64,000 nt of DNA from positions 2,981,001 through 3,045,000 of the forward strand of contig CM045745.1 of assembly GCA_024760905.1 (NCBI GenBank). The letters are read 5' to 3'. Origin of the DNA: Plotosus lineatus (lineage: Eukaryota; Chordata; Actinopteri; Siluriformes; Plotosidae). The notes beneath the pieces were generated by a model. The model was not told the DNA's origin, did not search any database, and worked only from the letters and a program-made list of their open reading frames with translations. The position numbers were made by a program, and so were the translations under genes. Shown one piece after another: positions 21,523 through 32,615 of this stretch (position 1 is the stretch's first letter; each line of letters opens with the position of its first letter).

Positions 21523-21905
21523 CAGTAGGCCCTTGACTATTCGCGGTTTTGCACTCACGGTTTGAGTATTCGCGAACTGCCCAGCAACTGACACGTCATT
21601 CAAATTCAGCCAATGGCTGTCCTCCTTCCTGCTGATTGGTTGAGATGATGTAACGCCCCTTTTTTCCTCATTTGCACCCAAGTTGTCAATGAGCCTCTTG
21701 TTTGTGTGTTTTAATTACCAGTTAAGCTCTATGATACAACTCAAACGCTGTGCGTCTTCTTTGGCTAAGCGATAGAAAATGTTGGATGTCTCTTCTGACG
21801 AAATAAGACTTTATCCTGAAGAAACGACAGTTTCCTCTGAACTGTTGTATTAAGGTCTTTTTCAATTATTCCAGTACAGTATCTAAGTTAATGTTTAGAA
21901 TGTTT
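21523..21905. mobile_element. MITE2 copy (TA-flanked, Tigger-like), right end unclear
   Basis: The left end CAGTAGGCCCTTGACTATTC follows TA (21,521-21,522), with TTCGCGGTTTTGCACTCACG next. The interior TCCTGCTGATTGGTTGAGAT and ATGATACAACTCAAACGCTG match the copy near 56.7-56.9 kb. In that copy the corresponding frame begins with a Met codon followed by a Lys/Pro-rich start, as in transposase N-termini. The right TIR is not recognised. Confidence 0.6.
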
Positions 21906-21952
21906 GTGTGTGAGATTTTATGTTCTATAGCATGTTTAACAAATGATACCAA

Positions 21953-22283
21953 GTGGTATAGGGCGTTGGATCCAAAGGTTGGGGGTTCAAGTCCCACTCT
22001 CCACAAGGTTGTCACTGCCCCCCCCCCCCCCCAGTGCAGCTAACTGGGTTATCAAAGGCGGGCCATGTCTGTCACTGTCTATGGTGAGAGGCATGTAAAA
22101 GAACCATTGCTGACTTTCGTAAAGAGTAGGCTGCAAAGTCGTCAGCGTGTTTCTGTCCCTTGCTAAAAGGGTTGTGACAGGAAGGGCATCCGACGTAAAA
22201 ACCTCTGCCAAATCAAACGTGCGAATCAGATGATTCGCTGTGGCGACTCCCGAGAAAGGGAAAAAAGCCGAAAGGAAGACAGA
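21953..22283 (+). mobile_element. SINE1a, near full length
   Basis: Head AAGTGGTATAGGGCGTTGGA with B box GGGGTTCAAGTCCC, and a C run in the body (22,017-22,032). RTE 5'-like block at about 22,168-22,227 (GTTGTGACAGGAAGGGCATC ... GTGCGAATCA). RTE 3'-like block from GATGATTCGCTGTGGCGAC to GCCGAAAGGAAGACAGAC. The head has a small deletion between the A and B boxes. Confidence 0.88.
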
Positions 22284-22495
22284 CCAAAAGGATAAACTTT
22301 ATTACGCTTCATGTCCTTTTACATTGAACTTGGAGTGACGTCTCCAAGATGGTGCTGCCTAGAGGGTGACATCGCGGAGTTCTCAGAGTCAAATTGTTTC
22401 TTTGTTCATTTTAATTTGTTTTATTTGTTGTTTTGTTTGTTCGGTCGACCGGTCATAGACGAGCATAGTGCAAAACATGAACAAACAAAACAAAG

Positions 22496-22554
22496 CCAGC
22501 CTCCCTGTGATCTAATTAGGATTAAGCGATTACAGAAATGACAATGACAATAAT
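22496..22554 (+). mobile_element. Tail B fragment
   Basis: GCCAGCCTCCCTGTGATC, TAATTAGGATTAAGCG and TTACAGAAATGACAATGAC: the last ~50 bp of tail B only. It is preceded by unrelated sequence containing CCAAGATGGTGCTGCC. Confidence 0.55.
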
Positions 22555-23617
22555 TGTGTTGTTTTCTGTTTGTAAGAACAAGCAGCAGGTGGTAGGAGTG
22601 GGGAATCTCAAATCTTTAGGTGTGGCTGCTTATTCCTCAATCCCTCACCTGTTGGCCACTGAAGATTAACCACAGTGCAAATAAAAATGGAAACCCCCCA
22701 CCCTTCCATTTCTATGTACTCTTCTACAATGTATACAGTTTAATTTTGCAGGTGTTTAGATCTTCAGATTAAAACTCTAGCCCGCTCCATTTCTTCTATC
22801 TCACAGCAAACATGATCACACTCCAGTTTCCTATGGCAACTGTGCCACATTTATCTGATTCGAGTCAATGTTTTAAAAGTTCTGAAAAAACATGAGGTAA
22901 CCATCCAAACCACATGCCCATGTCGTGGTTTCTCTCAAATGTGTATTGTTATTTATAATGCGTAATCAGCAAAGGTGTCTTCATTCATGGAGCAGCACAT
23001 CTGCTGATAACACATCTGTGATCCAACACTGCTTTCTTTTCAGTCTTCTAATATGACCTACTTTCTTGTCATATTTAGATATTTAATGACACCTGTTTCT
23101 GCATGAGCCTTGAAGTTGTGAATTATGTCCACGCTGGGGACTGTGGAGTGTGTGACAGTGTTAGAATGACATGGTAACACCGTACCCCACTCTACCACAT
23201 GGTGTCCTTAGTAACCTTCAAGAAGGATCTATGGGTGCACTTGACAAGAACTCATGTTTTCTAGAAAAGACATGCACAGTACATCTCCATATTCTTACAC
23301 AATATTATTTTTAATACAACAGCAATTAGTTCAGAGCCACTAATTTGGCTGCTTGAGAAACATTCCTAGAATGCTCAAATTAGGTTAACTGCACTCCGCT
23401 TGTTTGTACTTGCCACATTAAAGTCCACGTCCTAATTCCAAGCAGTTACTACAGCAGCATTACGCAATATCAGGAGACAGCAATTGATATTTTTTCTATG
23501 AATTAAAATATAACTGTTAAAAAAATAATAATTTGGTTATACTGTGTGTAACTTAGAGATTTTAGAACTGCTGAATATCTGCATTTAATCTGATGTGAGC
23601 GCACATACATTTGGAGC
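22555..23617. other. No recognised feature
   Basis: AT-rich unique-looking sequence. No domain-bearing frame. Confidence 0.45.
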
Positions 23618-23792
23618 GCACACAGTGGGGGTGCCTGGGGAGCAGTTGGTGCCTTGCTCAAGGGCATTTCAGCCTTTTATGTGGAGGAGCGAAAGGTGCT
23701 GCTCACTCCCCTATGGCCACACTCGGGAATCAAGTCACCTTTCAGTCCCAGAGCTGTTTCTCTAACCATTAGGCTACAGCTGCCTCCTTATA
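23618..23792 (-). mobile_element. tRNA-type SINE, V-SINE-like, old
   Basis: Minus strand: GGCAGCTGTAGCCTAATGGT (tRNA head with A box), then a degenerate B-box region, and later TGCCCTTGAGCAAGGCACCA and ACTGCTCCCC. The motif 'CTTGAGCAAGGCAC' is typical of a common teleost SINE group that I associate with V-SINEs. The subfamily assignment is from memory. Confidence 0.6.
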
Positions 23793-23806
23793 TATACACC
23801 CCCACA

Positions 23807-23810
<4 letters not shown>

Positions 23811-23888
<78 letters not shown>
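23811..23888. repeat. (AC)n microsatellite
   Basis: Pure AC run of about 39 units between a SINE head and MITE1 copy b. Confidence 0.98.
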
Positions 23889-23890
<2 letters not shown>

Positions 23891-24241
23891 GAACCCTCGA
23901 TACTTTGCGCTTCAATTCATGCGGCATCAGTGCATCGCATTTTTTTTAAAGTATTCATCAAATAAAAAATAAGGAAATTACACAATAATAGGGGATAAAG
24001 TTAAGGAAAATTCAGTAAAACAATTATGCAATAAAAACCCCTAAACAAACAAAACAAAAAAACAACCCAAAACCTCCCATCAAAACTACTTACATTTTTA
24101 TGAAGTGCGCATCTGAGTGCGTGCACGTGCATCTGCGTGCGTGTGCGTCTGTATGTGTGTATTTATATTTTATTTACATCATATGCATTCTTTTTTTAAT
24201 TTACATTTACAGCATTGAATATGTACTTATTGATATATATA
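23889..24241 (-). mobile_element. MITE1 copy b, one end lost to a family X insertion
   Basis: Begins CAGGGAACCCTCGATACTTT, followed by the minus-strand counterpart of the MITE1 right half (GCGCTTCAATTCATGC, AAGTATTCATCAAAT). It runs to ATTGAATATGTACTTATTG, where family X (24,243) starts after TATATATAC. The other MITE1 TIR is absent. Confidence 0.75.
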
Positions 24242-24242
24242 C

Positions 24243-24920
24243 CATATTCAACATGATAAGCGCCCAGGGCGCCTTAAAAAACGGAGTGGGTGGGCACTTA
24301 TTAAAAAGTTACCAGCGGAGTGGAACGGTAAGTGCTTATTACAGTTGAGGTGAAAAGCATGAATAATAACAGAATAATAAAAGAGTCTACTATTTGTATT
24401 ATTCATTTTGTGGTATCAACAAAACTACTTACATGAAAGCTGAAAATAAACAGAAACAGCATAATTTAAAAAAAGGCCCCTTACTTTTCTCTCCCGGTGC
24501 TGTTCCTTTAAACATTTTCCCAGAAATAAAATCGAGCCAATCAACACGAATGTCAACTTTAGCACATGGCAAGTTGAACCAATGAACACGAACATAAACA
24601 AAAGCACATGGCCAGGAACATCTTTAAATTTATGAAGTCAGTGAGCAGGAGAATCAGGTAAAAAATCCTCGTCATCACTTTCTGATAGGTCCATAGGAGG
24701 CTCATCGCTCCATTCATTCAGAGCATCCCATAGTTTTGCTGTAGCAGTTTCTAATGGTTCATCAGTTGTTGGACATTTACCAAGAGAACACAGCAAAATA
24801 TTTTCTTGTTTTTAAAGCACGGCGGAACAATCACATGTGTTGTTACTGATGAACATTATAGACATTCCCCAGTGGCAGGGGGTCTTGAAATACTGTATAA
24901 ACTCACTTTTACTGTTCAGT
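24243..24920 (-). mobile_element. TIR family X, copy 3
   Basis: The left boundary CATATTCAACATGATAAGCG equals the left end of copy 2 although the interior is inverted, so it is a TIR. About 60 bp of subterminal sequence precedes GTGGAACGGTAAGTGC. The antisense coding remnant (LWDALNEWSDEP... region) lies at about 24,660-24,800. The far end near 24,920 lacks a TIR. Confidence 0.72.
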
Positions 24921-25251
24921 ATCACAGGGCACAGCTTTTTCTTTTTTGGCTGGACAAGGTATAATCATATCATCAGTAACCATGTACCAGCGTTCATGTT
25001 GTTTATTTTTTTTTAATAATTCAATGCAACTGCTATAACCGTATTACTGGATTACTATAATGGTTTAAAATTACCTATAATCACATGCAAGAAAAACGTG
25101 TCATTTCATATTGGATACAGGACGGGAATACACACTTGGCTAACCTTTAAGAGCTCACAAAATGCACACCCACATTTACACTTGGGCTTAATTAAGCCAC
25201 AACAATTTACCTACATCCAGGTTATGAGAGGTAGGCATTTGACAACCATAT
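24921..25251. other. No recognised feature
   Basis: Between family X copy 3 and an RTE fragment. Nothing recognised. Confidence 0.4.
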
Positions 25252-25695
25252 AAAAGTGTACAAGACGGTGATGAGGCCAGCGATGTTGTATGGTTTAGAG
25301 ACAGTGGCCCTGGGGAAAAGACAGGAGGCAGAGCTGGAGGTAGCAGAGATGAAAATGTTGAGGTTCTCTTTGGGAGTAACGAGGATGGATAGGATCAGAA
25401 ATGAGTACATCAGAGGGACAGCACATGTTAGAAAGTCAGAGAGGCTAGATTGAGATGGTTTGGACATGTACAGAGGAGGGATAGTGAGTATATTAGTAGG
25501 AGGATGCTGAGGTTGGAACTACCAGGCGGAAGGCCGAGAGGAAAACCAAAGAGAAGATTTATGGATGTGGTGAAGGAGGACATGAAGGTAGTTGGAGTAA
25601 GAGTAGAAGATGCAGAGGATAGGGTGAGATGGAGGCGAATAGTTTGCTGTGGCGACCCCTGAAGGGAAAAGCCGAAAGAAAAGAAGAAGAAGATA
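25252..25695 (+). mobile_element. RTE LINE copy 1, 5'-truncated
   Basis: Contains the last ~145 codons and 3' tail of the RTE family. First KVYKTVMRPAMLYGLETVAL ... ; after a TGA at about 25,451, RWFGHVQRRDSEYISRRMLR ..., ending CCGDP-stop. Then the tail GGGAAAAGCCGAAAGAAAAG and GAAGAAGAAG. Over the last ~60 bp the same tail is found on SINE1a. A TSD is not obvious. Confidence 0.85.
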
Positions 25696-25754
25696 TTAAT
25701 GCATATGGGCACAAGGAGCACACACACATGCCCATACATGCACGCGCGCACCCA

Positions 25755-25838
<84 letters not shown>
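25755..25838. repeat. (AC)n microsatellite
   Basis: AC run of about 40 units shortly downstream of the RTE copy 1 tail, followed by CTCTCACTCTC. Confidence 0.98.
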
Positions 25839-25840
<2 letters not shown>

Positions 25841-25859
25841 CACTCTCACTCACTCACGC

Positions 25860-26629
25860 TTTCATAGCAGTTAGCAAGGATAACTATACGGAGTGGGCCT
25901 GTCCCCTCAATTAACAAAAGGCACACGGTGCATTGAGACAACACAAGAAACATTTCAGGTCTGTTATTGAAAACTTGAGAAGTTAAACCCTGAATCATGA
26001 GTCGTTGGTTGCCATGGTGACCACACATGCGCACACAGACCCACTCACACCCATACACACAGACAGTCTATCAACAGAGCAGCTGGTGGACGGGAAGCAA
26101 ACTCTGTTAGAGTCAAGGGCCGTACGCCTGACACAGCAAGTGAATAGAGGGAAATTTGTCGCCACTGTGAAAAAAGAATCAATTGCCTTTTATTCACTCA
26201 CAACAACTCCTTGTTTCGTGGGGCTAGATAGAAAACTTGTGGCAGCAAACTTTTGTTCGGATTTTCCAGCATTGCTAACGCAGCTGTCAGATGTTTAGTC
26301 TCTTCGCTCTGTTTGTTATGCTTTCAGAGCTGTGCAGGTCAACATGGCCTGGTGTGAAAAACTCTTGCCTTAATTCTTAAGAAAGTGCAGATTGCCGCCA
26401 AAAGTCCGATTACAATAAGCATTGATCATTTTGAACCAAAACAGTGAGATTTTCTTGAGGATAGTAATTTGAATTCCTTGGTTGGTCATAGCGGTAAAGA
26501 AATTAAACAGAGGAATTCCTAGAGTTCCAAGAGTCGAAAAAATGATCAGAACTACGATGGTCAATACATAAGTGTATACATTTACAATTTACAGTATCAA
26601 TGGTATCACTGTTTCTTTTTATAAAGCAT
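25860..26629. other. No recognised feature
   Basis: A 97-codon plus-strand frame at 26,005-26,298 starts within CA-rich sequence and has no recognisable domain. Not called. Confidence 0.4.
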
Positions 26630-26965
26630 AATTGGCTCTGCACTAAAGAAGGTCCAGGGTTCAGCCCTCATCCTCGGGTACTTCTGTGTGGTGTTTGCAT
26701 GCCCTCCCTGTGATTGTATGGGTTTCCTTCAGGTTTTATCCCACACTAAAAACACATGCACAATAGGCTGGCTGGCTGTTTCAATGAAGCCTAGATGTGG
26801 ATGTAAGAGTGAATGGTTGCTTGTATGTTGACCCTGCGATGGTCTGGCAAGCTTTTAGGATGCACCCCACCTTTAGCCAGTGTCGGCTGATACGGCTGAT
26901 ATGATATGATATGTCAGCATCCCCACTAACTTTAGAAGGATTGAGCGGTTCAGAAAATGTGTAAG
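26630..26965 (+). mobile_element. SINE-C, old copy with tail B
   Basis: Degenerate head with GGTCCAGGGTTCAGCCC (B box), then GTGTGGTGTTTGCATGCCCT, GGGTTTCCTTCAGGTTTT, and GTGAATGGTTGC. Tail B follows (ACCCTGCGATGGTCTGGCAA ... GGATTGAGCGGTTCAGAAAA). A small GATAT repeat lies at about 26,900. Confidence 0.65.
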
Positions 26966-27067
26966 TGATGAGCTTTGCTGTACAGCAGGCCATGCCCACT
27001 GCCATTACGTCATCATTCTGTTTTTATTTATTCAGTCTTCAGCATTTATTTTACCCTTTTGGTCAGG

Positions 27068-27317
27068 GATCCAAAATCTATCCCAGGAACACTTGATTGT
27101 GAGGCAAAGGTACTCCCTTGCATGCCACAAAAGGCCAGAGGAGCACACCATACACATTTGTCTCTACCTGTATGTTTTTAAGATGGGCAGCAGAAATCCA
27201 CATTGACACATGAACATGAGAAATTTCCCAGAGACCATTCCCCGAACTCAGAATCTGACTGAGGACCCTGGAGCTGTGAGGTGGCAATGCCAGATGCTGT
27301 GCCACTGTACCAGTCTA
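27068..27317 (-). mobile_element. tRNA-type SINE relative of SINE-C, old
   Basis: Minus strand: GGTACAGTGGCACAGCATC and GCCACCTCACAGCTCCAGGG (head/B-box region), GAGTTCGGGGAATGG, then a tail with CCTGGGATAGATTTTGGATC. The order matches a teleost SINE related to SINE-C but with a different 3' region from tail B. Confidence 0.5.
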
Positions 27318-27319
27318 AA

Positions 27320-28370
27320 ATTTGGATTTATATACCAAAGAGTTTTGCAACATTTCTGTTTTGTGACACTGCTGTGATACTTCAGCCTTGTTTTGATATT
27401 GGACTATCAGCTGAGATTTATTCCACAAAGTTCACATCTTGGACCACTTAAAACGACTAAAAATCGACTTTATATGGTGCAACTGGGTGTAGAAGCAGAA
27501 ACACCTGCCTTCACGTGACAAGAATACCTGCAAGTGACAAGTTCAAGCTGATTGAGGAGCAACTCGACGAGCCATCTCAAAGAAAGAGACCATTAATACG
27601 TTTATTGTTCTAATCCTTCTGAGTGCTCTTTCCAGGCAGCTACAACAGCAGCAGTTGTAAAACATTAAAGATTGAACTTTGTCGTTAATAAGCGTAGTGG
27701 TGACTGTATGCTTCATTAAAGAGGCTGCTGTGTGCTGAGCCTGTCTAGATGCCTTGATTGAATTCATAAAATAACATGATGAGCAGTAGGCATGAACCCA
27801 GTGACTCTTACATTCATGTCACGGTATAATCACTGGATAGCAAACATACAGAATTGCCCGCCAACAAACCAATAAATCACCAATTGTGTAGCAGCCCAAA
27901 ATCCAACCATTGCTGCCAATCAGTAGGACACAGAAAATTAAAATGAATATAAAAACTGGCTGGAACACATTCAGACGTTTTTTTTTTCCACCCAATTCAG
28001 CAGACAACACGCTTGAAGCCATTGTACAGCATGAGCTATTAGACCTCTACATTCACTGTGTGGAGTGTATAATGCACTGCTGAATCTCGTCTCAGTGGCG
28101 AGACATCACTCAGAATGAGCGCTCACTCTCATGATGATGAACACAGAGATGACATTTTTATTGAATGCCCGATCTTCCTCTGCAGTTGAGCTACAGAAGA
28201 GAATTATATTAGTGCTACCATAAAGAGACTGCTCTTTCACACAGTTCAGAGGCTTACAACATCAGGATGATAGATCTGATCAGTCACTGCAAGCTGCTGA
28301 CAGGTGACAGATTGCTAATATACCAAATATGCGCTTGTGAGACAGTCACTATAACACAAGTGACTAAGCA
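27320..28370. other. No recognised feature
   Basis: Unique-looking sequence. No convincing frame. Confidence 0.45.
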
Positions 28371-28486
28371 CTGTATGGCCAAAAGTTTTGTGGACACCTG
28401 ATAATCACGGTCATATAATGGCCTTCCCCAGACTACGGGCATTAAAACTGAAAGCACAAAATTGCACAAACTGTCTATATACAGTA
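28371..28486 (+). mobile_element. Tc1/mariner-type end fragment
   Basis: CACTGTATGGCCAAAAGTTT, TGTGGACACCTGATAATCAC and TCATATAATGGCCTTCCCCA form the well-known end of a fish TIR element ('tatggccaaaagt.tgtggacacc'). A second, more diverged copy starts at 42,393. The rest of the element is not seen. Confidence 0.6.
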
Positions 28487-28888
28487 GTAATAATTTCCTT
28501 CTATAGAACCAAATGAAACAATTCATAAACATAAAAGGAACAAAACAAAACAACAATGGGAAGACTGTCGAAAACCAATTTTCAAAAATAGCAGCAGCGC
28601 ACTCAAACTGATATGCTTGAAATTAGAATAAACACATGGAGTCAAATTAAAGGTTTGGGGTGTTTTTGCCCCAAAAAAATCAGTGCTTATGAGTGCACTG
28701 GTGGACCTTGTGTGAGTCGGTCTGTGTTATCTTAGACACACAGATCACAAACAAAGTATAAGACAACAAAATAAACTTGATTTTCTGTATGATTACGAAT
28801 AAAATTACCACGTAACTATATAATCCTGCATTGCAGTACCGATAGCAATATCAAGAATGACTGCAAATGCATTATTTACGTTAGATCA

Positions 28889-30046
28889 GTTTGAGTGCGC
28901 TGCTGGAGTTTGCCCAATCTGTCCACATGTGCTTTGTGGATTTGGAGAAGGCTTTCGACCGTGTCCCTCGAAAGATCTTGTGGGGCGTGCTCCGAGAATA
29001 CGGCGTTCCGGATCCGTTGCTACGAGCTATTCGGTCGCTGTATCACCGGAGCCAGAGTTTGGTCCGTATTGGTAACAGCAGGTCGGATTCGTTTCCAGTG
29101 GGAGTTGGAGTCCGCCAAGGCTGTCCTTTGTCACCGATTCTGTTCATAATTTTTATGGACAGAATTTCTAGGCGCAGTCGAGGCGATGAGGGGTTCTGGT
29201 TTGGTGGCCATCGGATATCGTCTCTGCTTTTTGCGGATGATGTTGTCCTTTTGGCTTCATCAAGTCGGGCCCTCCAGCTCTCATTGGAGCGATTCGCGGC
29301 TGAGTGCGAAGCAGCCGGGATGAAGATCAGTACCACCAAGTCCGAGGCCATGGTTCTCTGTCGGACAATGGTGGAATGCACCCTCCGGGTCGGGAATGAG
29401 GTCCTGCCCCAAGTGGAGGAGTTTAAGTATCTTGGGGTCTTGTTTACGAGTGAGGGAAGGATGGAGCGAGAGATCGATAGACGGATCGCTGCAGCCTCCG
29501 CTGTTAAGCGGTGCCTGTACCGGTCCGTTGTGGTGAAAAAGGAGCTGAGCCGCAAGGCGAAGCTCTCAATTTACCAGTCGATATACGTTCCAACCCTCAC
29601 CTATGGTCACGAGCTTTGGGTAATGACCAAAAGAACAAGATCACGGATACAAGCGGCTGAAATGAGCTTCCTTCGGGTGGGTGGCGGGTTCTCCCTTAGA
29701 GATAGGGTGAGAAGCTCCGCCATCCGGGAGAGCTCGGAGTAGATCCGCTGCTCCTCCGCATTGAGAGGGGCCAGTTGAGGTGGCTCGGGCATCTGGTCAG
29801 AATGCCCCCCGGACGCCTCCCTGGTGTGGTGTTTCGGGCATGTCCAACCGGGAAGAGACCCCGGGGTCGACCTAGAACACGCTGGAGGGACTATGTCTCT
29901 CGGCTTGTCTGGGACCGCCTCGGTGTCCCCCCGGGAGAGTTGGAGGAAGTAGCTCGGGAGAGGGATGTCTGGACCTCTTTGCTAAGGTTGCTGCCCCCGC
30001 GACCCGACCCTGGACTAAGCGGAAGAAGATGATGATGATGATGATG
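28889..30046 (+). mobile_element. Rex3 LINE (RTE clade), 5'-truncated, 11-bp TSD
   Basis: Flanked by ACGTTAGATCA at 28,878-28,888 and 30,047-30,057. Starts inside the RT coding region and ends in GGAAGAAGATGATGATGATG, the typical Rex3 (GATG-type) 3' end. The region around 29,115 ('caaggctgtcctttgtcacc') matches the conserved block commonly used to amplify Rex3. It is in the same clade as, but clearly a different family from, the RTE copies elsewhere in the window. Confidence 0.9.
28891..30032 (+). pseudogene. Rex3 reverse transcriptase, truncated and frameshifted
   Basis: First frame 28,891-29,742: VDLEKAFDRVPRKILWGVLR, VRQGCPLSPILFIIFMDRIS, SLLFADDVVLLASSSRALQL (catalytic FADD present) and EFKYLGVLFTSEGRMEREID. 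A one-base loss at about 29,730 shifts the frame (RESSE-stop). The C-terminal LRWLGHLVRMPPGRLPGVVF ... RTRWRDYVSRLVWDRLGVPP continues at 29,775-30,032. The endonuclease and RT N-terminus are absent. Confidence 0.9.
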
Positions 30047-30059
30047 ACGTTAGATCATT

Positions 30060-31184
30060 GATTACCTTGTTTTTATATCTTAAGTGGGAACACAGTGATA
30101 AGTGGAAACTTATTTGGCTATCAAAAATCTAAACTCACAAGACTCTTTGAGAAAAGGGGGTGAAGAATGTGATTACAGGTGAAGGAAATTCGGTTTCTCA
30201 ACAGACTTGCTGTACTTACTTTTTGTGACGGTGCAAGGAGCTTGACGGTAAGGAAGCACTTCACATATCTTAATAGCTGCTTCTCCTTTAAATTGAGATG
30301 TTCCAGATGAGGCTTTTTGGACAAGGATGCTTCATGGTAAAGTGTTGTATCAGGCACATCCCTGTGGACAGAGAGATATGATGAAAGATCCTAGACCGAC
30401 TGGAAAGATCTGATATCCGGCTCACAAAAGCTTTGGGATCCCTTAAGAGGATGCTGAAGTCTGTGGCCAGGGACAGTGAAGTCTCGAATAGCCTTCTGAT
30501 ATTCCCACTGCAACAATTAATCTGTATCAAACAGTGATGCAGGCCAACAGAAGTGGCGACAGAATTATTAGATAATATTGCATAATATGCAAATAGTGAG
30601 AAGTCCTGTGGATCTCTGAAGCTAATCATTTTTATGGTCGTCAATAGCCCCTGATCCCATGGGAGCCAGCCTCGGGGGGGTTTCTGTGTGAGAGAAAGTA
30701 GGGAGAGAGACAGGCCTTAGCTTGTCCTTCCATGTGATGAGGCGAGCATTCTAAGGTAGAGATATGTTGTAAAAGTTGGTTATATATAAGTATGCTAATC
30801 CTACTACTGTTCTTCTGATGATTTCACACGTTCACATTTGGTTGTGGGGTTAAAAATGACCTCTGCTGAACTATGCTGATTGTAAGTGTTAACTAAATCC
30901 AGTACATTCAATTTGAGACTAGATCAGAGCCAAAGCTGTGTTAACTCGCATGCAATTCCCAATTACGTTACTGTTATGATGTAATACGCTTATGGCAGTC
31001 ATTTTAAATTGCATCGCATCCAATTTCCAGCTATTTACAGCTTTATTATGTGTTCCAAGATCAAAGGATCCACGCGGTCTACTTTTTGTTTTGTACATTC
31101 TGAGTACTGGGTATGTGATATGTGACGAACTTGCCATCAGAATGTAAGAAAAATACCATCAGTGTTTTGGATAAGTACAAACTA
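30060..31184. other. No recognised feature
   Basis: AT-rich. A 118-codon minus-strand frame (30,288-30,644) shows no domain. Nothing else recognised. Confidence 0.45.
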
Positions 31185-31515
31185 AACTCCAAAAAAGAAC
31201 ACTGTACAAATTGTGAATAAAAACGGAATGCAATGATGTGGGAATGACAAAGTTCAATATTTTATTCCGAATAGAACATAAATGACAGGTGAAAAGTTTA
31301 AACTGAAAAAATGTAGCATTTTAAGGGAAAAATATGTTGATTTTAAATTTCAGGGTGTCAACAAATCTCAGAAAAAGTTGGAACAGGTACCAATAAGACG
31401 TGGAAAAGTCAATTGCACTCATAACGAACAGCTGGAAGACCAATGAGGTCCATTGGCAACATGACTGAGTATAAAAAGCACTTCTCAGAGTGGCAGTGTC
31501 TCTCAGAAGTGAAAA

Positions 31516-32129
31516 TAGGTAGAGGATCACCAGTTCCTCGAATGTTGCACAGAAAGATAGTGGAGCAATATCAAAAAGTTGTTTCCCTGTGAAAAATTGC
31601 TAAGAATTTGAAGTTATCATCATGTACAGTGCATCACATCGTCCAAAGATTCAGAGAATCTGGAACAATCTCTGTGTGTAAGGGTCAAAGCCAAAAAAAC
31701 CCCAGACTGGATGCCTGTGATCTTCGGGCCCTTAAACGGCACTGCACCACAAACTGGAATCTCCTGTGAGGGAAATCACAGAACGGGATCGGCAATACTT
31801 CCAGAAACCATTGCTGGTGAACACAATCCACTGTGCCATCCGCCGTTGCCAGCTGAAACTCTGCAGGACAAAGAAGAATCCATTTCTAAACAAGACCCGG
31901 AAGCGCAGGCGGTTTCTCTGGGTCAGGGGTCATTTAAAATGGAGTGTGGCAAAGTGAAAAACTGTTCTATGGTCAGACGAATCACGATTCGAAGTTCTTT
32001 ATGGAAAACTGGGACGCCATGTCATCTGGACTAAAGAGGACAAGGACAATCCATCAGGGCCCTCTATATACTGCCTTTCGATCAGTGCTCAGTTCAGAAG
32101 CCTGCATCTGTCATGGTATGGGGTTGCAT

Positions 32130-32191
<62 letters not shown>

Positions 32192-32412
32192 CATGGGCAA
32201 CTTGCACATCTGGAAAGGCACCTTCAATGCAGGAAGGTATGTTCAGGTTCTAAAACAACATATGCTCCCATCCAGACGCCGTCTCTTTCAGAGAACACCT
32301 TGCATTTTGCAACATGATAACAAAAATTACAAACTGATGTCTGCGTAGGAAAAGGATCCGGCTATTGATATGGCCAGCCTGCAGTCCAGATCTTTCACCT
32401 ATAGAGAACATT
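31516..32412 (+). pseudogene. Tc1-like transposase, broken
   Basis: N-terminal HTH region: RGSPVPRMLHRKIVEQYQKV, then an in-frame stop, KIAKNLKLSSCTVHHIVQRF and RESGTIS. Then a TGA near 31,765, EITERDRQYFQKPLLV and KRRRFLWVRGHLKWS. Catalytic-domain pieces: LWSDESRFEVLYG (first Asp, about 31,976), ILQHDNKNY (second Asp, about 32,315) and PIENIW (Glu, about 32,404). The second Asp to Glu distance is about 30 codons with a frame change, shorter than the usual 34, so bases are missing there. A (TG)n array splits the frame at 32,131-32,189. Confidence 0.85.
32131..32189. repeat. (TG)n microsatellite inside transposase
   Basis: About 29 TG units between codons for ..VWGCM(S) and GMGNLHIWKGT of the Tc1-like transposase. 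Confidence 0.95.
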
Positions 32413-32615
32413 TGGCGAATAACTTTTTTGAGATTTGTTGACACCATGAAATTTTAAATCAACATATTTTCCCCTTAAAATGATACATTTTCTCTGTTTA
32501 AACTTTAGTCATCTATATTCTATTTGGAATAAAATATTGAAATTTGTCATTCCCACATCATTGCATTCAGTTTTCATTCACAATTCGTATAGTGTCCTAA
32601 CTTTTTTGGTTTGTA

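Larger units (their letters stand above)
31185..32613 (+). mobile_element. Tc1-like transposon with ~200-bp terminal inverted repeats
   Basis: TA flanks at 31,183-31,184 and 32,614-32,615. The left arm (31,185-31,385) and right arm (32,417-32,613) are inverted copies along their length: CAATGATGTGGGAATGAC / GTCATTCCCACATCATTG; AAATATGTTGATTT / AAATCAACATATTT; GGTGTCAACAAATCTCA / TGAGATTTGTTGACACC. Long arms of this sort fit the IR/DR type of Tc1-like elements. A transposase pseudogene fills the centre. Confidence 0.88.

Noticed and set aside
28371..28486. Full Tc1 transposon
   Set aside because: Only one end is visible; no second TIR or transposase follows.
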